A stretch of 64,000 bases of DNA from Pyronema omphalodes (Eukaryota; Ascomycota; Pezizomycetes; Pezizales; Pyronemataceae), in NCBI GenBank assembly GCA_024516155.1, contig JAJJXM010000005.1, forward strand, positions 434,001 through 498,000, written 5' to 3'. The notes beneath the pieces are model-generated. The model worked only from the letters and a program-made list of their open reading frames with translations. It made no database searches and was not told the DNA's origin. Below, piece after piece: positions 24,401 to 38,485 of the stretch. Within the stretch, counting starts at the first letter, position 1; the number at the start of each line of letters is the position of its first letter. The position numbers were made by a program, and so were the translations under genes.

Positions 24401-27010
24401 AAACATGTCAAGTTTACAATCATATGTTTAGGCGAGACTCAACATCGAAAAATATCTGGGAATTAACGAATCTGTAACATGACGGCTCAAGTGGGGGAGG
24501 GGCTCAGCGATTAGAGTGCCCTACAGTGCTACATACCATACTCACGAACGAATACTTACCTTATCCTATAATTACCCTTACGGATAATGAATCATTCGAT
24601 AACCACTTTGGATACCTTTGATGCTCAAAAGATGACTACAACAAAAAGCATGCTGATGAAAAATATTCTAAGCGAAGGTTCGAAACTAGAGGCTGAAACA
24701 CGGGATGAAAATATAGAAAATATGGAAATTGAAAATCGGGGCTGAGCGGGCTTCTAAGCCGTGGTTTTCGGTATCAAGCCTTGGGTCTGGGGGTCTCGGA
24801 CATGCTTGGGGTGTAGGTAGTAGGAGGGCCGAGCTAGCTGGGCCGTAGCCCTAAAACCTGGTCTGAGTACCGGCCTATAAACCCTACTGCCCGAGCCCTC
24901 TGGATGTCTTACCTCAGCCTTACAACTGAATTGAGGGACGGCAATTATTTTCAATCTCCGACAAACATAACAGAAGCTGGTGAGAGCATACATAATTCCC
25001 GGCAAGCTCACTGCATACAATAGAGTACCACTACGGAGTCCATAGTACCTTCATCCCAGTACTGCGTCTCTAAACAGCCGGATGTTCAAAACACTACTTC
25101 CGGTTTCTGTTGTCGCTACATATTTTGCTGAGTTGTCAGGACACTACCGTATTATCCCATATGATCCAGCAGACTGACCCGGAATCTTGGGATCGTGGAG
25201 AGCTAGGAAGCCCTACTTTGAGCTATGGGCAATTCATAATTAGAGTTAGAACGTCGTTCGCAACCAGCTGCGTTGCTTGATACTACCTGAATACGGACCC
25301 CCAAAGTCGACCTTCTGACCTTCTAAAGGCCCCAACTAAATATTCGGTAATTCTTCGGGCCTTCGGTACATACATTAATCTCTTTAAACTCATCACGCAA
25401 TACTCGCACACAGGTAGACCCTGGCCTTGCATAGAATGACGCCTAGCTAGGATAGTAATGGCGAGATATCGATAGTCGAGACGTTCGGGATCGACGGTAG
25501 TATGTGATCATTGAGTGAAGTCGATCTACAACTTACGAATATAGGTACAAGATTATCGACATCACGCAATGCTATCAGAAGTCTGGCTATCTATGAACGA
25601 CGATAACTATTCATCAATGATTAGATAGCTTGGCGTCTACATTATAGCTCTCAATTAATAGCTGCTGTCGCTATGTTCATCACGCGGCGATGCCCGCCAA
25701 AGTCCATCACGAGCTCACCTTGATAGCTACTTGATTTCCTATGCGTCTACTCCAGATAGATACAGTTCCGGTTCCAAGAACTGTAGGTACATTAGACCAT
25801 TCAATGGCCAGCTTCAATCCCAAGAAACCGGCGTAAAACTAATGTAATAGAACCGTTGTTGATATGTCTATACCCGCCACCCGCGGTAAGTCCAAAATAC
25901 CAGAGCCAGACGTCCTAGATATGGTGACCATAGCTCTACCAAAAGCGACCGCTTCAAACGGCATGTCTGGGTTTACTGGGTCGATTGAGATCACCACTAC
26001 GTCGAAATTATCACGTCTTACATCGTAACTCTACAGCCTTAGTAACAGACACAAGACCAAAATCATCGTCTTTGGAAGTCCACCCAAAGCCGGATCAGTA
26101 ACTTCTGCTGTACCCCAACCTCTGTAGATCCATCTCAGCGAAGCGTAGCCCGTAGTCTGTAGCCAAACATAGCTTAGTATCCCCCTAATTTATGTCAGTG
26201 GCGGGTACTTCCCCGCATTTCAAGTACACCATACGGGCGTCGGGCACTGTTACCGAAGTCCCGGGAAAAGTCGATCGGTTCAAGTACTAGAGACGGCTAT
26301 TCCATATCCGGCCAATTAGCTGTCTTTGGCTTTCGCGAGCATAATCCATCACTCGAAACCCTTATCGAGAACTGGTTGCCATACTAGGAAATTAGTATAT
26401 CAGACGACCGGTTTATGGTTGGGTTGAAAATATCCCAGAACTCTACGATGTAGGCATCTTGTTCTGTGCACAAGAGTGCCGTATGCCAATTCAAAAACAC
26501 ACGGCAGGAAGCTGCTGGTCAACTTTAACCCAGCTTTCGGAGTGGCGGCCGTTGGATTTGTATACAAGCTCGTTAGCTTTTCAATTGGACAGTCTTACAA
26601 AGGTGTAAACTGCAATCGGTGGCAATGAATATCTACATTACTAGGAATTGAAACGGGCCGCCCTGGGCTACGATGATTGTTTGGATGGCCCCTTGGATAC
26701 CGCATGAAACAGATACTGGCACAGCATAATTACCGCCTGATATCAAGGGTTTGATAACGGTTACTCCGAGATCTCCCAATTGGAAATATAGCTGGATTAT
26801 CTTATCCATATCGACGGTATGTATGTACGCCTTATCACTGTATCTACTCATGTTGTACATAGTTGCACCAACTTGCATCAAAGCTCCATGATATCTCGTG
26901 AAGTCTCGGCGGCCGATGATGGGATAATCACGGAAGACGTCTTCCGATATCGGCAAATTCAGGAAGCGGCAGTTTATCGGTGCAGTGATGATCTAGAGCT
27001 GCGGTGAAAG
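24401..27010 (-). pseudogene. Possible decayed gene, family not recognised
   Basis: Unlike its surroundings, this stretch has few simple repeats and a more gene-like base mix, yet no long intact frame. On the minus strand it holds scattered protein-like blocks: 26956-26633 (107 codons, with DMDKIIQLYFQLGDLGVTVIK and GGNYAVPVSVSCG), 26025-25863 (with FDVVVISIDPVNPDMPFEAV) and 25020-24754. The blocks lie in different frames, separated by stops. This fits an old gene with frame-breaking mutations, or a multi-exon gene whose exons I cannot join. The hydrophobic strand-like blocks faintly recall beta-propeller lectins, but that is a guess. It could also be chance. Confidence 0.3.
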
Positions 27011-28058
27011 TTACGTTAGCCAGACTGGGCTAGAAAGGTAGACAGTTGAAGTAGATACACATAGGGCTTTAGGTATGTACCCTATATGTCAACATGGCTT
27101 GTGGCTTCATTCATTTATCGTCCCATCTTCTCTCTATCACATCATGGCAAACCACACATGACGTACATACCATCTTCGTTGTCAGTTTCCAGCCTTCATT
27201 TCATCCTCATCGTTGGTTCGCGAATCGTACCTGCAGCGCAAAATTCCAGGTTGCCCTACGGCATCCAGCAACATCGTTCCTCCACGATATCATAAAATCC
27301 GGGTTTCCATTTTCTGTTGGGATTTAGCTCATCAAGTCATCCAATCCTCTTTATTACTTTGTAACGCTCGCAGGTCAGCACTTCGCAGGCCCTGTGTTTC
27401 CAGCATAGCCTCAGCATCACCATAGCTCCACATATCACAAAACCAATGCAGCGTCTAACAACATCCCATGATTCGTCCACGTCTTTTATTACTTGCTTGG
27501 TTGCTTTGCTGGCCACGATGCAACTCCAGCATCCCATGTTGCGAGTGATCTCCCACGCAGAGTGCAATCTGCAGTGAGGTGGTCGAACGCAACGGGAGAA
27601 CCTTACAGCTGCCAGAGAACGGATAATCTGAGCCGATACTTAACCGAGGTATGTTTCGGGGGGTGGGGGGTGTATTTGTTTGAAGCTTCTGTTTGCAACA
27701 GGACTATCGCGGGCAGAATGATGAATTGCGATTGCGGGGTTACCTATGAATGGGTGATAATTGATGAATGGTAACACCAGCTGCTTACGCGACAAGGCCA
27801 ACAGCGGGGGATTCCCCCTAGCGTCGTGTTCGTACCTCACATCGCCGCCAATACCCTGGATACATACCTGCGTCATCGACGCGTCCCTGGCAGCTTTCCC
27901 ACCTCCAAGCTAGCTACTCTAGATAGCCCCATCAAACCAGTTCACCCTGTTTACTTCCATCAAAGTTTAACACATTCAAATCCAAACGACATCAAGAAAC
28001 ATCACCTTCACGATCCTCTACATTCAAGAATCACGAACCTACCCCACCCACGGACACC
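27011..28058. other. Intergenic upstream of the HD-domain gene
   Basis: Contains the likely promoter and leader of the gene at 28059. The last 150 bp are rich in C and A with few G, as is common in leaders of filamentous-fungal genes. Nothing else is supported. Confidence 0.5.
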
Positions 28059-28733
28059 ATGACGACCATCATCCGCGAAAAGTACACCCCTCTGGACATC
28101 CCAGCTTTCCAAGCTCTTTACGCTTCCTGTGAAGACTACGCACGGGAATACATGTCCCGCTATGACGCTTCACATGACTGGTCACACATTGAGCGTGTGC
28201 GATCACTTTCCATCAAATTAATGTCGGACTCACCTATTTCCATCGACACCCAACTTGTTTCCCTCGCAGCCATCCTCCATGACATCGGAGACCACAAATA
28301 TGTTACACCTGGATCGTCTCCTACTCCTGTTAAGGACTTATTGATTAGCTTCGGATGTCCTGAGGCCCTTGCCATTTCGGTTCAAATTGTCGTTAGCAAT
28401 GTATCGTACTCCAACGAGACGAAGAATGGAGAGGAGGTGGCGAAGGTCCTCGAGGTTTACCCGGAGTTAGGTATTGTTCAGGATGCGGATAGGTTGGATG
28501 CCATTGGTGCTGTGGGGATTGGAAGGTGCTTTACGTTTGGAGGGGCTAAGAAAAGAGATACTGGCATGCAGGGGTGTATTACCCACTTTGAGGAGAAATT
28601 GGTCAAGATTCATGAGATTATGAAGACAGAGCGTGGAAGGCAGATGGCAGTTGAGAGAACTGAGAGGATTAAGGAGTTTGAGAGGTGGTGGAATGAGGAG
28701 GTTGGCGAGACCGGAGTGACTATGGTAGCTTGA
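28059..28733 (+). CDS. HD-domain phosphohydrolase
   Basis: Intronless 224-aa protein of the HD metal-dependent phosphohydrolase superfamily, close in layout to bacterial YedJ-type and fungal HD-domain proteins. Motifs are complete: H39-D-W-S-H43, the HD pair H74-D75 within AAILHDIGDHKY, and a distal QDADRLDAIGAVGIGR with D142/D144 supplying the final metal ligand. A short amphipathic C-terminus (ERIKEFERWWNEEVGE) follows. No signal peptide or membrane segment, so it is probably cytosolic. Relatives act on nucleotides or other phosphorylated small molecules, but the substrate cannot be read from the sequence. The start is the first ATG in frame (CACCATGAC context). It stands alone, with no neighbour within several kb. 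Confidence 0.93.
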   Translation: MTTIIREKYTPLDIPAFQALYASCEDYAREYMSRYDASHDWSHIERVRSLSIKLMSDSPISIDTQLVSLAAILHDIGDHKYVTPGSSPTPVKDLLISFGCPEALAISVQIVVSNVSYSNETKNGEEVAKVLEVYPELGIVQDADRLDAIGAVGIGRCFTFGGAKKRDTGMQGCITHFEEKLVKIHEIMKTERGRQMAVERTERIKEFERWWNEEVGETGVTMVA

Positions 28734-31700
28734 AATCTTTGTGGATAATGGATTACGGAGCGGAGTGGGATTGGACTTTGGAGTTTAGGTACTGTGCTAG
28801 GATTTTATGAATTGGGAATGATTGCTATTACGAATAATAGAAGGCCACTTAGGCTAAGGGCGTTTGTGGTATACCGTGGATTGGATTAAGAATCAGGAAT
28901 TTTTTTATGCGGACCTAGAAGTTTAGATCTTAGATGCTTACATAGCGGACTAATAGATCAGGTGTGGTATAATTTTACATTGCTTTCTACATTCCTTAAT
29001 CGGCTTTCTAGTCAGTCCGGTCCGGGGGAGCGGGGTGATCAGAAATACCGTATCCCATGAGCCCAGTTGAACCATTCATATCCGCGCAATCACAAATAAA
29101 CTTCCGACCTCGTGAACCATTACATTCCCGTTCTGCAGAACCGATACGTTTACATAGCCTATGTATTACCTACATAACGACAACGAATGCATATCATCTG
29201 AAACACCTACCTAAAACTCAACCAAATGCCAGTATGCATAATAGCGTCATAGCGTCATATTGATATTTAATATTTCTCAGAAATTCAGAGTGTATGCAGG
29301 ATTTGAAAATTAAAACTTTGAATTAATCTCATCAATCGTGGCATCATGGCATCATGGCATTGTGGCAAGAACCGCTGGAAGTTGGAATAAAGCCCGAGGT
29401 ACCAAAAAATATGAAAATATGATGTCCCAGGCTAAGTAAAGTTTTATCTACAGGAGTGGTTTCATTCGTTTCCCAAAGATTCTAAAAGTCTTCAGCAAAC
29501 GTACTTACTTCTTACTCCCCTGCTCTATCTGTAGCTTCAGTTTTTAATCTAAGCCCCGTCTGGTAATATATACCTCAAAAGTCGTAAATTTTAATATTGC
29601 AGGTAACAGTGTTTTATTCAAAATTTTGGTAGATATACTATGAGATATATCTGATGTTGGAAGGTGCTCGGATAGCCATGTCACGCGAGGTCAAGATCTG
29701 GGTATAGGACGCTTTAGCCGTCCCCTGCGTATATGTCCTTGCTCTCTTATTATCTAACGCAAAAAATGACAGAGAAAAACATCGAACTGAATACGATTAT
29801 TGTTGCGAATGAGTTATAACCCCATCAATATTGTAAGGGGATTCCTTACCCCTTCTCAGCATACAAACACCCCTTCCCGACTCAATATCCCCTGCATCCC
29901 TCACTCACATACATATCAATACCACATCATCACCTCCTCTTCATTTACTTCACCTCATTCACATAACTTTCCTTCTCCCACCGTAGCATATACAGCATAG
30001 CATGGCATAGTCTCCATCAATCGTAGTACATATTCCATAAAGTACATACAAAAGCTACAACCATATTACGTAACCCCCAGCCCCAAAAATACAGCTCGTT
30101 TCCGTAAATTTCAACAAGCCGGCTCAAGCATCAAATGCACCCCACATTCGTTAAACATTTCGCTCCGCTCCACACGCACGGACCGACTCAAGCTAGCTAT
30201 ATATGTAGAGCTTCTTAACCAAACTAACCATAGTCCATATGGTGGCGTACATAAACGAGATTGAGACGAGACATCCGAAGCTAGCGAAGTCATCCCATAC
30301 ATAGTTCAAAGCCCGTAGCCCGTTCTACTCTCGTCTCTCGTCTCGTGCCGTGCCTACGTGCCGGTATATCCGTAACGTGGGTTTGTGATCAAAGCTCTGA
30401 GTGCTTGAGTCTCAGCTCTGGGCGTTTTTGAGGGTTTCATACGTAACTATGGTGGGAGGTGGGAGGTTAGAGGATCTACTAGCTAGTGGAAGAGAGGTTT
30501 TGCGTAGGTATGTATGTATGGTACCATGGATAGCTTCATAGCCGAATATGTATGTAGAACCATGGTCTCAGAGCATCATAGCATCGTAGCCCCATAGATG
30601 AATAGCCCCATAGGGCCGCGTAGACTTGTAGGTAGATAGATAGATAGATATCCTTTTCCGGATTCCGGATTCCGGGTTATCGAATCGTTAGAGATAGAGA
30701 TGGATAGTTAGGGATAGATAGAGATAGATAGATAGAGATAGACAAAGATAGAGAAAAACCGGTGAATCTTCGATCAGTGATAAAAGAAGCTTCTTTTGAA
30801 AACATTGGCCCAGGGGGGTTCTAGAAGAATCAAGGAATAAGAAAACCTCCGCTGACCGATCGGTGGTTGAAACGTTCTTAAAGATTGATCATCAACACAC
30901 CGTACATCTACATAACTAATACATAAAATATGGTATATATTCTTTTTTCCAGATCGCTCAAAAAAATAACAAAATGCAAACTAAGCTAACCCCCCTTCCC
31001 CCCTAGCTCAAATAGAACCATCGTTAGCATATCCAGTATAGTATACCCTAAGACTTCCTTAAAAAAAGGAAAGAAAAGAAAAACAAAAGAAAAGAAAACA
31101 TCCAACCCCCCCTCCCCCCGCCATTCAGTGCCATGTGACCCCTCATACATACATAGTCCGGTCATAGCACCAAAGCACAGACCTCGATCTACAAGTTTAG
31201 CCCACATGTTATGGTATGGGCACCATACTTGGTACTATTCTTCTTTGTATTCTTATATATGTGTTCTTTTTTGTGATTGAAGATGTTACCAATTCTGACA
31301 CAAACCTATCCCCAAAAAGTCCAAGCGAACCCATGACAGACAACATTGTCCACCTAGCTAGTACATATACAGTATCCACGGCCACCATTCTCTATTCTCT
31401 ATAGTTATTTCCTCTACACCCGTCACCCACTGTATGTAGGTCCTACATACATAGGGTCAAAGCACCGGCACCTACATAAGCCACGGCATGCTTAGCTTTT
31501 AGAGTATGGTATACCATAGCCCTTGGTCTTTTTTTTTCTCTTCTTTTTTTTTCTCGCTTCCGAGACGATTGTATGTAGACTAGGCTAAATAAAGTAAGTG
31601 TAGATTATGGTTCGTAAGTGGCGGGAACCGAAGTTTTGTTTTTGTTTTTGATTTTCATTTGAGATAGGGTTGATATGAGGTGATAGACACGAGGTGGTAT

Positions 31701-34700
31701 GGAGATATGTAGTTTGGTTGAGAGTTTAGTTAGGAATATACAGACTGGTTAGCCAGCTGCTAGTCCTAAGCTAAGGATCTTGTCGATTGATGTTGATATT
31801 GATACATAGTACTATATAGTATGGAACTTGTTATGTTATGTATGGTACCCCATGCCTGTTATGTACTTTTCAGTGGTATAATACAGTAGTATCATAGCTT
31901 ACGGAAAATATATATAAAATGACTTTTAACTTTGGCTTTGGCTTTGTTTGTTCATTTTGTGTTTGTTAGAACTTTGGGAAATCCAAACAAATCCAAACAA
32001 ATCAAAAATAAGCAAAATGTTTTTACGGTGTACGTTTTTTATTTTAGACCCGCCAAACTGAGAATGTTTCATACAGATCTTCACTTTATAAAACAAAGAA
32101 GCGATGCTCTAAACGTTAAGTTATGCATCGTATGCGTATGCTAACATTTTATAGTGCCATAATAAGGGGGATTAGCTTAGAGCTTCGGAAGGATTAATCT
32201 TCATAATCCACATAATCTACATATGCTATGCTATGGAATTTTTCACAAGCTTCGAAGCTCAAAATTATTGCTATGTTATGCGTGTGTATATACATACACA
32301 TATAAACATACCCCATAGCCAAGGGCCGGAGATACGTAGGCTGTACAGTAATGATATATAATCTAGAAATATGGCAAGCTATGTACAGTAACAGACCATT
32401 CTGTGTATAGATGATGCCATTTATACTTATTTTCCTTGGTGTAATGTCTGGCGTTGTGATATGATATGATATGGGGTGTATATAAGCTGTATATACATAC
32501 ATACGTATGGATGTCAACTCGGGCACCCCATATAGCCAGGGGATTTGAAAAGAATTCCAGTTTGATATGAGGTATGTATGAATATTCACCAGCCATATTC
32601 GGAGCTCTTGTGCCTTGTGCCTTGTGCCTTGTGTTAACTTTTAAGTATGGGGTACATAGTAAGTACATACTTTGAATCACCCGGCCCGGGGAAAAAAGAT
32701 ATTTGGCGTACATACATACATAACGGCAATAGTACGGGGTACGGGGTACGGGGTACATATAGCCTTGCCTACATCAACTATGATATGAACCGTTTAAGTT
32801 ACTCTAATCTTTTATTCGGCCAATAGAAATATTCGCTTCAATATACATACATGTCTGATACGATGTACATATCTGTAGATTCAATACCATACGACCAGCC
32901 TCTTGGGTCTTTGATAACACCTAATATGGATATTGTAGCTTTGTAAGGTTTTAACTCCTTACACACCTTACGTACCTTACGCACCTTACACAGCTTACGT
33001 ACGGGCGTACGTGCACCCGGTACCATGTGCTGTCTGTCACCTTACATACATACTGCGGTGTACAATACATTCTACATATGTATGTACTCTAGCTATCTAG
33101 CTATGTTTCACCAGCGGCTGTGCTATTCTATGCTGTGTTTTGCTGTGTTGATTTCCATATATACAACTAGTGTTGCCATAGTTGCGTATACTTTCCAGTT
33201 CATGTCAGTATACTGCACTCTCGAGTGTTTTATTCCATGTGTACGGTGGTAACTTTGAATATTGTTAAGCGCCTCCTACCCTCCTATCCTGTGATTAACC
33301 GGGGAGCTCAGAGCAACTATGTGTGGTGTACACTGTATGTACATAAGATCGACACCGGCTTTGGCTTGCTTGCTTGCTTTAAATATCTTAACTTTTTGTA
33401 TACATAGTGCCATATATATTCCCAGAAGCAGCCTTTTTTTTTAATAAAAAAAAAGAAAGAAAAGTGGAGATATTATTTTTGACAGATAGACAGAGGTGCA
33501 GATACACCAGCCGCGCGAATACTATACAGGAATACAGGAATACAGCGCATATGGATATAACTATGGATCCGGGGTATGTACTCTAGTTGACGTAAAAAAG
33601 GCGTTAAAGTTCATCCCGCCCAGATGCTGCTCACCATACGGTGCTATGTATGGTGCCCTATATGTAGATTCTACCGGTAACTGGCTGCTATTTTTGTATG
33701 TGCAGTGTACTACATATGATCATCATCATCTATTACAGGCAGGGCTGGGAAATATCACAGCTACACAGCTTCACAGCTACACAGCGGCTGAGATTTTTTT
33801 TTTTAGATTTTGGATTTCGGATGGATCCATTGTTTACATAACCTTTGTGAAATGTTTGTTGAACGGTTTAAAAAAAGTATTCATATGTAAGCGTTATATT
33901 TCTGTACGCCCACTGGCTTTCCAGGCTCTCCAGGCTCGGAATTCAGTACATAGGATACTGGATACTGCAATGCTTCACGACATATGATGCCCATACAAAT
34001 ACCAATGAACCACATATTATTATATATATACAACCCTCAATATGGAATCATTCCCAAAAAGAATCAAGGAATCAATCGTCCACCAGGTGGAATGCAGGGC
34101 CTTACCTTAACCCCTATGTACCGCCTTCAACATGGGTCTCGCATGTTTAGCCCCGCGATATGGTATCGATGTTTTGCATATGTACTTTCAGGGTATGTAT
34201 CGATGCTATGTACATAGCGTTATCGCGCGCTTCTGGAAGGGGAGTTGAAGTTGCAGATATACCGCGATAGTGGTGGGGTGGATAAGTTTCGCTAGCTATG
34301 TAGGTATGTACCAGATCATGAAGAAAGATATGGTACCATAGGTACGCGACGTTTCTAAATTCCAATACACGGTATGTACATACATACAGCGGGTGGGATC
34401 GGATCACATCATGATATCATGATATCATGACGCTGCGGGGCGGGGCGGGAAGAAGCGCGCGCGGGGCTGGTTGGTGGAACGGGAACGGGCTGGTCGCTGA
34501 TCATAGCTGGCCGCTGGCGACCCGCGCGCTCTTGTCTTCGGCGAACTGATCGATATGATGATACATACGATACGGCGGGATGTGCGGAGCGGGATTGCGG
34601 GGGATAAAAGAAAAAAACTTCATATCTATGTATGAACATAGATCTAAGAGGCTTGAGTCCTGACGGTTTGGTCCGTATGAGTACAAGGGCAGCTGTAAGA

Positions 34701-36885
34701 TTCGCATCGGGATCATAGAAACGCGAGCCGGAACTTCACGGATGGATTCCGGAACAGATGCGGGTATTACAATCACTACAACCACTATGTGCAACCATAG
34801 ACATCTGATATCTGATATCTATTATCGCCACCTTATACCTAAGCTTATCATCTACGGGAAGCACATACATACTACATAGCACCCACCGTCCGATGACGAT
34901 GAGGATGATAGATGTCATCTGGTATCAGAATCTATCAATCTTTGGTATCTACAATCACAGGCTGACGGGTAGATGGGCTGAGTGGTTTGTGCTATTTGCA
35001 TATGCCGACATTCCGAATTTGCTACGGCGTGTCCATGGGCCATATGTAAGGAGCGGGATGAGAATGGTTGGTAACGAGTTATCGATACCTAAGTTCGATT
35101 CCACTCATCGCCGACTCGAGATGCTTTCCGGGTTTCGGATTGCGGGATTTCGGGTATGGGGTATGATGATACCCGTTGTAGGTATGAGGACCAGAAAATC
35201 AATATTGAATTTTTATTTTTCATTCCCCTGTCATATTTAATCGTTAGTTATGGCGCCTCTGACAGGTCTGTTAGATGTATGTAGAGGTGAGGTAAGGTTA
35301 GTCACGGTGACTTGTTTAACTAGTTTGAACTGACGATTGGGACGAAGATTGAAGAAACTTGAAGAAACATTCCATCATAAGATTCATACCCGTCATCATC
35401 GAAACTCATCAAATTTCCATCACTTTCATCAAGCTCAATTATGCTCCCTGACCCAACATATCTCTCCCATATATCGTAGCGTAGAGATTCCAAACCCCAT
35501 CAAATCCATCAATTTCATCACCACCTCAGTTCCAACCATCATCACATCCCCGCCTAGCACTCCATACCTTCCATCACATCCTCGCTAGTAGTTACCCTTC
35601 ACCCTGCATTAAGTTTCCCTGTGTGTAGTAATGCACCCCACAATTCCCATCCCGAATCTCGATCCCCTCCCTGAACAAAATGACGTTTCCTGATGCATAA
35701 CATACCATGCCTTAGTTTAGTTCCGTTTCCATGATCTCTAGACCTTGTGGCAACATCGTGACTTCTCTCATGTGGCCATATGTATTCGTCATGTTTTCAA
35801 CTTGCGGCCTTGTGACGTAGTTGTGCTTTAATATAGTACATATGCATGATGCTATCTATGAACTACTACTAGTGTATTCAATAGACACCTGCTGATGTGA
35901 CTTGCGGGAACATGATATAGCACTCGGATTTCGGACGGCAACGTGTTGACTAGCAAAAGAGTAGGTACTGTTCAAAACTAATATTAACAATAATACCAGG
36001 CTAGCCAACTCGAGTCAACACAAGCAAGCTAGGCAAAGTGGGTGTTTCTATTTGTATTTGTATTTTTATTTTGACATTCCCAATCCAACATTCCATCCCT
36101 GGGACCAAAACCGCAAAACCACAAAGCTAGCCGTAATTAAAGTTGCGAAAAAAAAAAAAAAAATTATAACTTGTAAACAACTATAACCATGATCAATACT
36201 CTATACCCGATAATTCATATATATACCTAGGTACTTGATACAGTTTTACCCATCTTCTTTCTTCTTCTGATCTAAACTCCTCTTAATTCCTCTCGATTCT
36301 AGATAGAGCTCAGAAATATCACTGGTCTCTCTACCTTAAAAATGCAAATACCGTCTCCGACCCCTGGTAAAAAAATATCAAAGAGACTGAGTAACAAAAG
36401 AAGTCATCAATTTCACTCTACATTACATCTATATTCATACCTTGTTGAGTATACTTAACATGCTTAACATGAGAAACCCAATCCCTTAGTCACTTGCACA
36501 TACAATTTCAGCCCGTATTATTCTATTACCCCTGAAATCTTGATCCAACACACCGTTATGATTGATGTTGTATAGATTGGTACTACTTGAGTTTGGAACA
36601 GTTATAAGATGAAAAACATTATGCAATGACAAGTCACAAGGGATGGTAAGCAAGATCGGGCTCCAGCTATCCAAACTTCCCAGGTACCCGATCAGCCAAT
36701 TAAAAATAAGATACAAGCCAGTCAAAAATGTCTACATAAATCCAGCATATCAAAGAATCGGCATATGGTTGCAAACTTGCAATTATAATCAACACTTTAT
36801 GATAATAAATACTGTTTATTACCTACTTAAACACACGCACACATACACATGAGAAAATTTACGGATATATATTCACGGAAAATAA
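28734..36885. other. Long gene-free stretch
   Basis: Over 8 kb without a gene I can support. It is AT-rich with many TACATACATA/TATGTAC words, GATAGATA repeats (about 30635-30750), poly-T/poly-A runs and short palindromes such as the ATCATGATATCATGAT run near 34410. Frames up to 163 codons (33496-33987, plus) have no recognisable motif and are rich in Tyr/Cys/His, as expected from TATGTA-type words. Confidence 0.6.
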
Positions 36886-37047
36886 CAGTATCGGCAGTAT
36901 CGGCAGTATCAGCAGTATCAGCAGTATCAGCAGTATCAGCAGTATCAGCAGTATCAGCAGTATCAGCAGTATCAGCAGTATCAGCAGTATCAGCAGTATC
37001 AGCAGTATCAGCAGTATCAGCAGTATCAGCAGTATCAGCAGTATCAG
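36886..37047. repeat. 9-bp minisatellite (CAGTATCAG)x18
   Basis: Eighteen tandem copies; the first two carry G in place of A at position 8 (CAGTATCGG). On the plus strand it reads Ser-Ala-Val repeats and on the minus strand Thr-Ala-Asp repeats. The frame extends 171 codons but the flanks have no coding character. Confidence 0.96.
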
Positions 37048-38485
37048 CAGTCACAACAGTCACAGCAATAATAAACTTCAATCCTCATCACCAAAATTTC
37101 ATCATAAAAAATATCCACAAACCCCGGACCACGGATGACCATTCACAATACACAATACACAATTCACAATTCACAACTCACCATCCACAAGTAAAATTTA
37201 GATTTACAACATCCCATTTATTCTCCATTCCCCTTCTCCATTTCCCATTCACCGTTCACATAATCCAGCTACCTATCCCAGCTATCCCAGCTATCCAATC
37301 CGCAGTTCCATCTCCGATATACAACACAAGTCTAAAAACAACAAAAAAAACAAGAGTACAATAGTACAAAAACTCCCAACAAGTAACGAGGAACGATTAG
37401 AAAAAAACACGAATAAAACACAAGTAAAACTAAGTAGAAGGAAAAAAACAAGTAAAAAAAAAGGTATAAGGGGAAAAAACAAGTAAACAAAACAAATAAA
37501 ACAAAACAAAACAAAACAAACAAAACTCCAAGTACTCCATACTATAACTATAACTATAACTATAACCATAAACTGTAACTGTAACTCTATCACCTCCCGT
37601 CCTGTCATCCCCACCCCCACCCCTCCAGCCCCGTCACCACCACCCCCACCCCCGCATATCACATTCCCGGAGCTCTTTTTCTTCTTTCTTTGATTCAGAT
37701 GGTGATGTTTTAGTGAACACCAATCGCTACCTTTTTAGTTCTTTGAACTAGTAACTAGTAATGTAAAGCGGAAAAAAAAAAAGCAAACAGCAAGCAAGCA
37801 GCAGCCAAGCAGCAACTCAAAAAACAGCAAGTAAAAAAAAAACAGCAGTAAAAAAGCAGTAAAAAAGCAGTAAAACAGTAGTAAAAGTAGTAAAGTAAAG
37901 TAAAGTAACAGTACAAAAACCATAGCCAAGTAAAAAGGTAAGTAACCAAAGACAGTACTATACAATCGAAAAGTTGAAAAAGTTATAAAAGTTATAAACG
38001 GCACTTTTCCTTTTTCTTTTTCTTCCGTCTCCGTCTCCGTCTGTGTCTCTCTAAGCCGATATTGTGGGTGGTGGCTTTTTTTGTAATCGGACAAAGTTGT
38101 AAATAAAGAAACTCATACCATCTCCCGGTGTTGTTGTTGTTGTTGGTTTGAGAAAAGAAAACTTTTCATCCGGGCTGCCTTGGTTTGCCTGTTTTTATCT
38201 CCGTTTCATGACTCTCATATCTTAACATCCTTCTCTTCATCTCCCCGCTTCTGCCCCTTCTCTATTCATCACTTCTATCACCTCTCCTTTTCTCTTATCA
38301 TCCACCTCTTACGAATCCATCCTCCTCCTCCTCTTCACCTGCACACCCTGTACCTCCTCGCCATCCCGCTCTCCCTCCTCCTGCTCCTGCTCCTCCTCAT
38401 TATCCCTCTTCCTCTTGGCCCCAGCCACTTTCTGGTCCTCCGTCACATTAACCGGAATAACCTCCGGCTTTGAAACCGCACTAAA
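37048..38485. other. 3' flank of the AT-hook protein gene
   Basis: Low-complexity DNA: AAACA and AGTAA repeats (about 37370-37530, 37780-37930), TAACTA repeats near 37545 and pyrimidine-rich sequence up to 38430. It probably contains the 3' UTR of the minus-strand gene at 38486. Confidence 0.55.

Noticed and set aside
36849..37364. 171-codon Ser-Ala-Val repeat protein
   Set aside because: The minisatellite supplies a third of it and the remainder is low-complexity AT-rich sequence.
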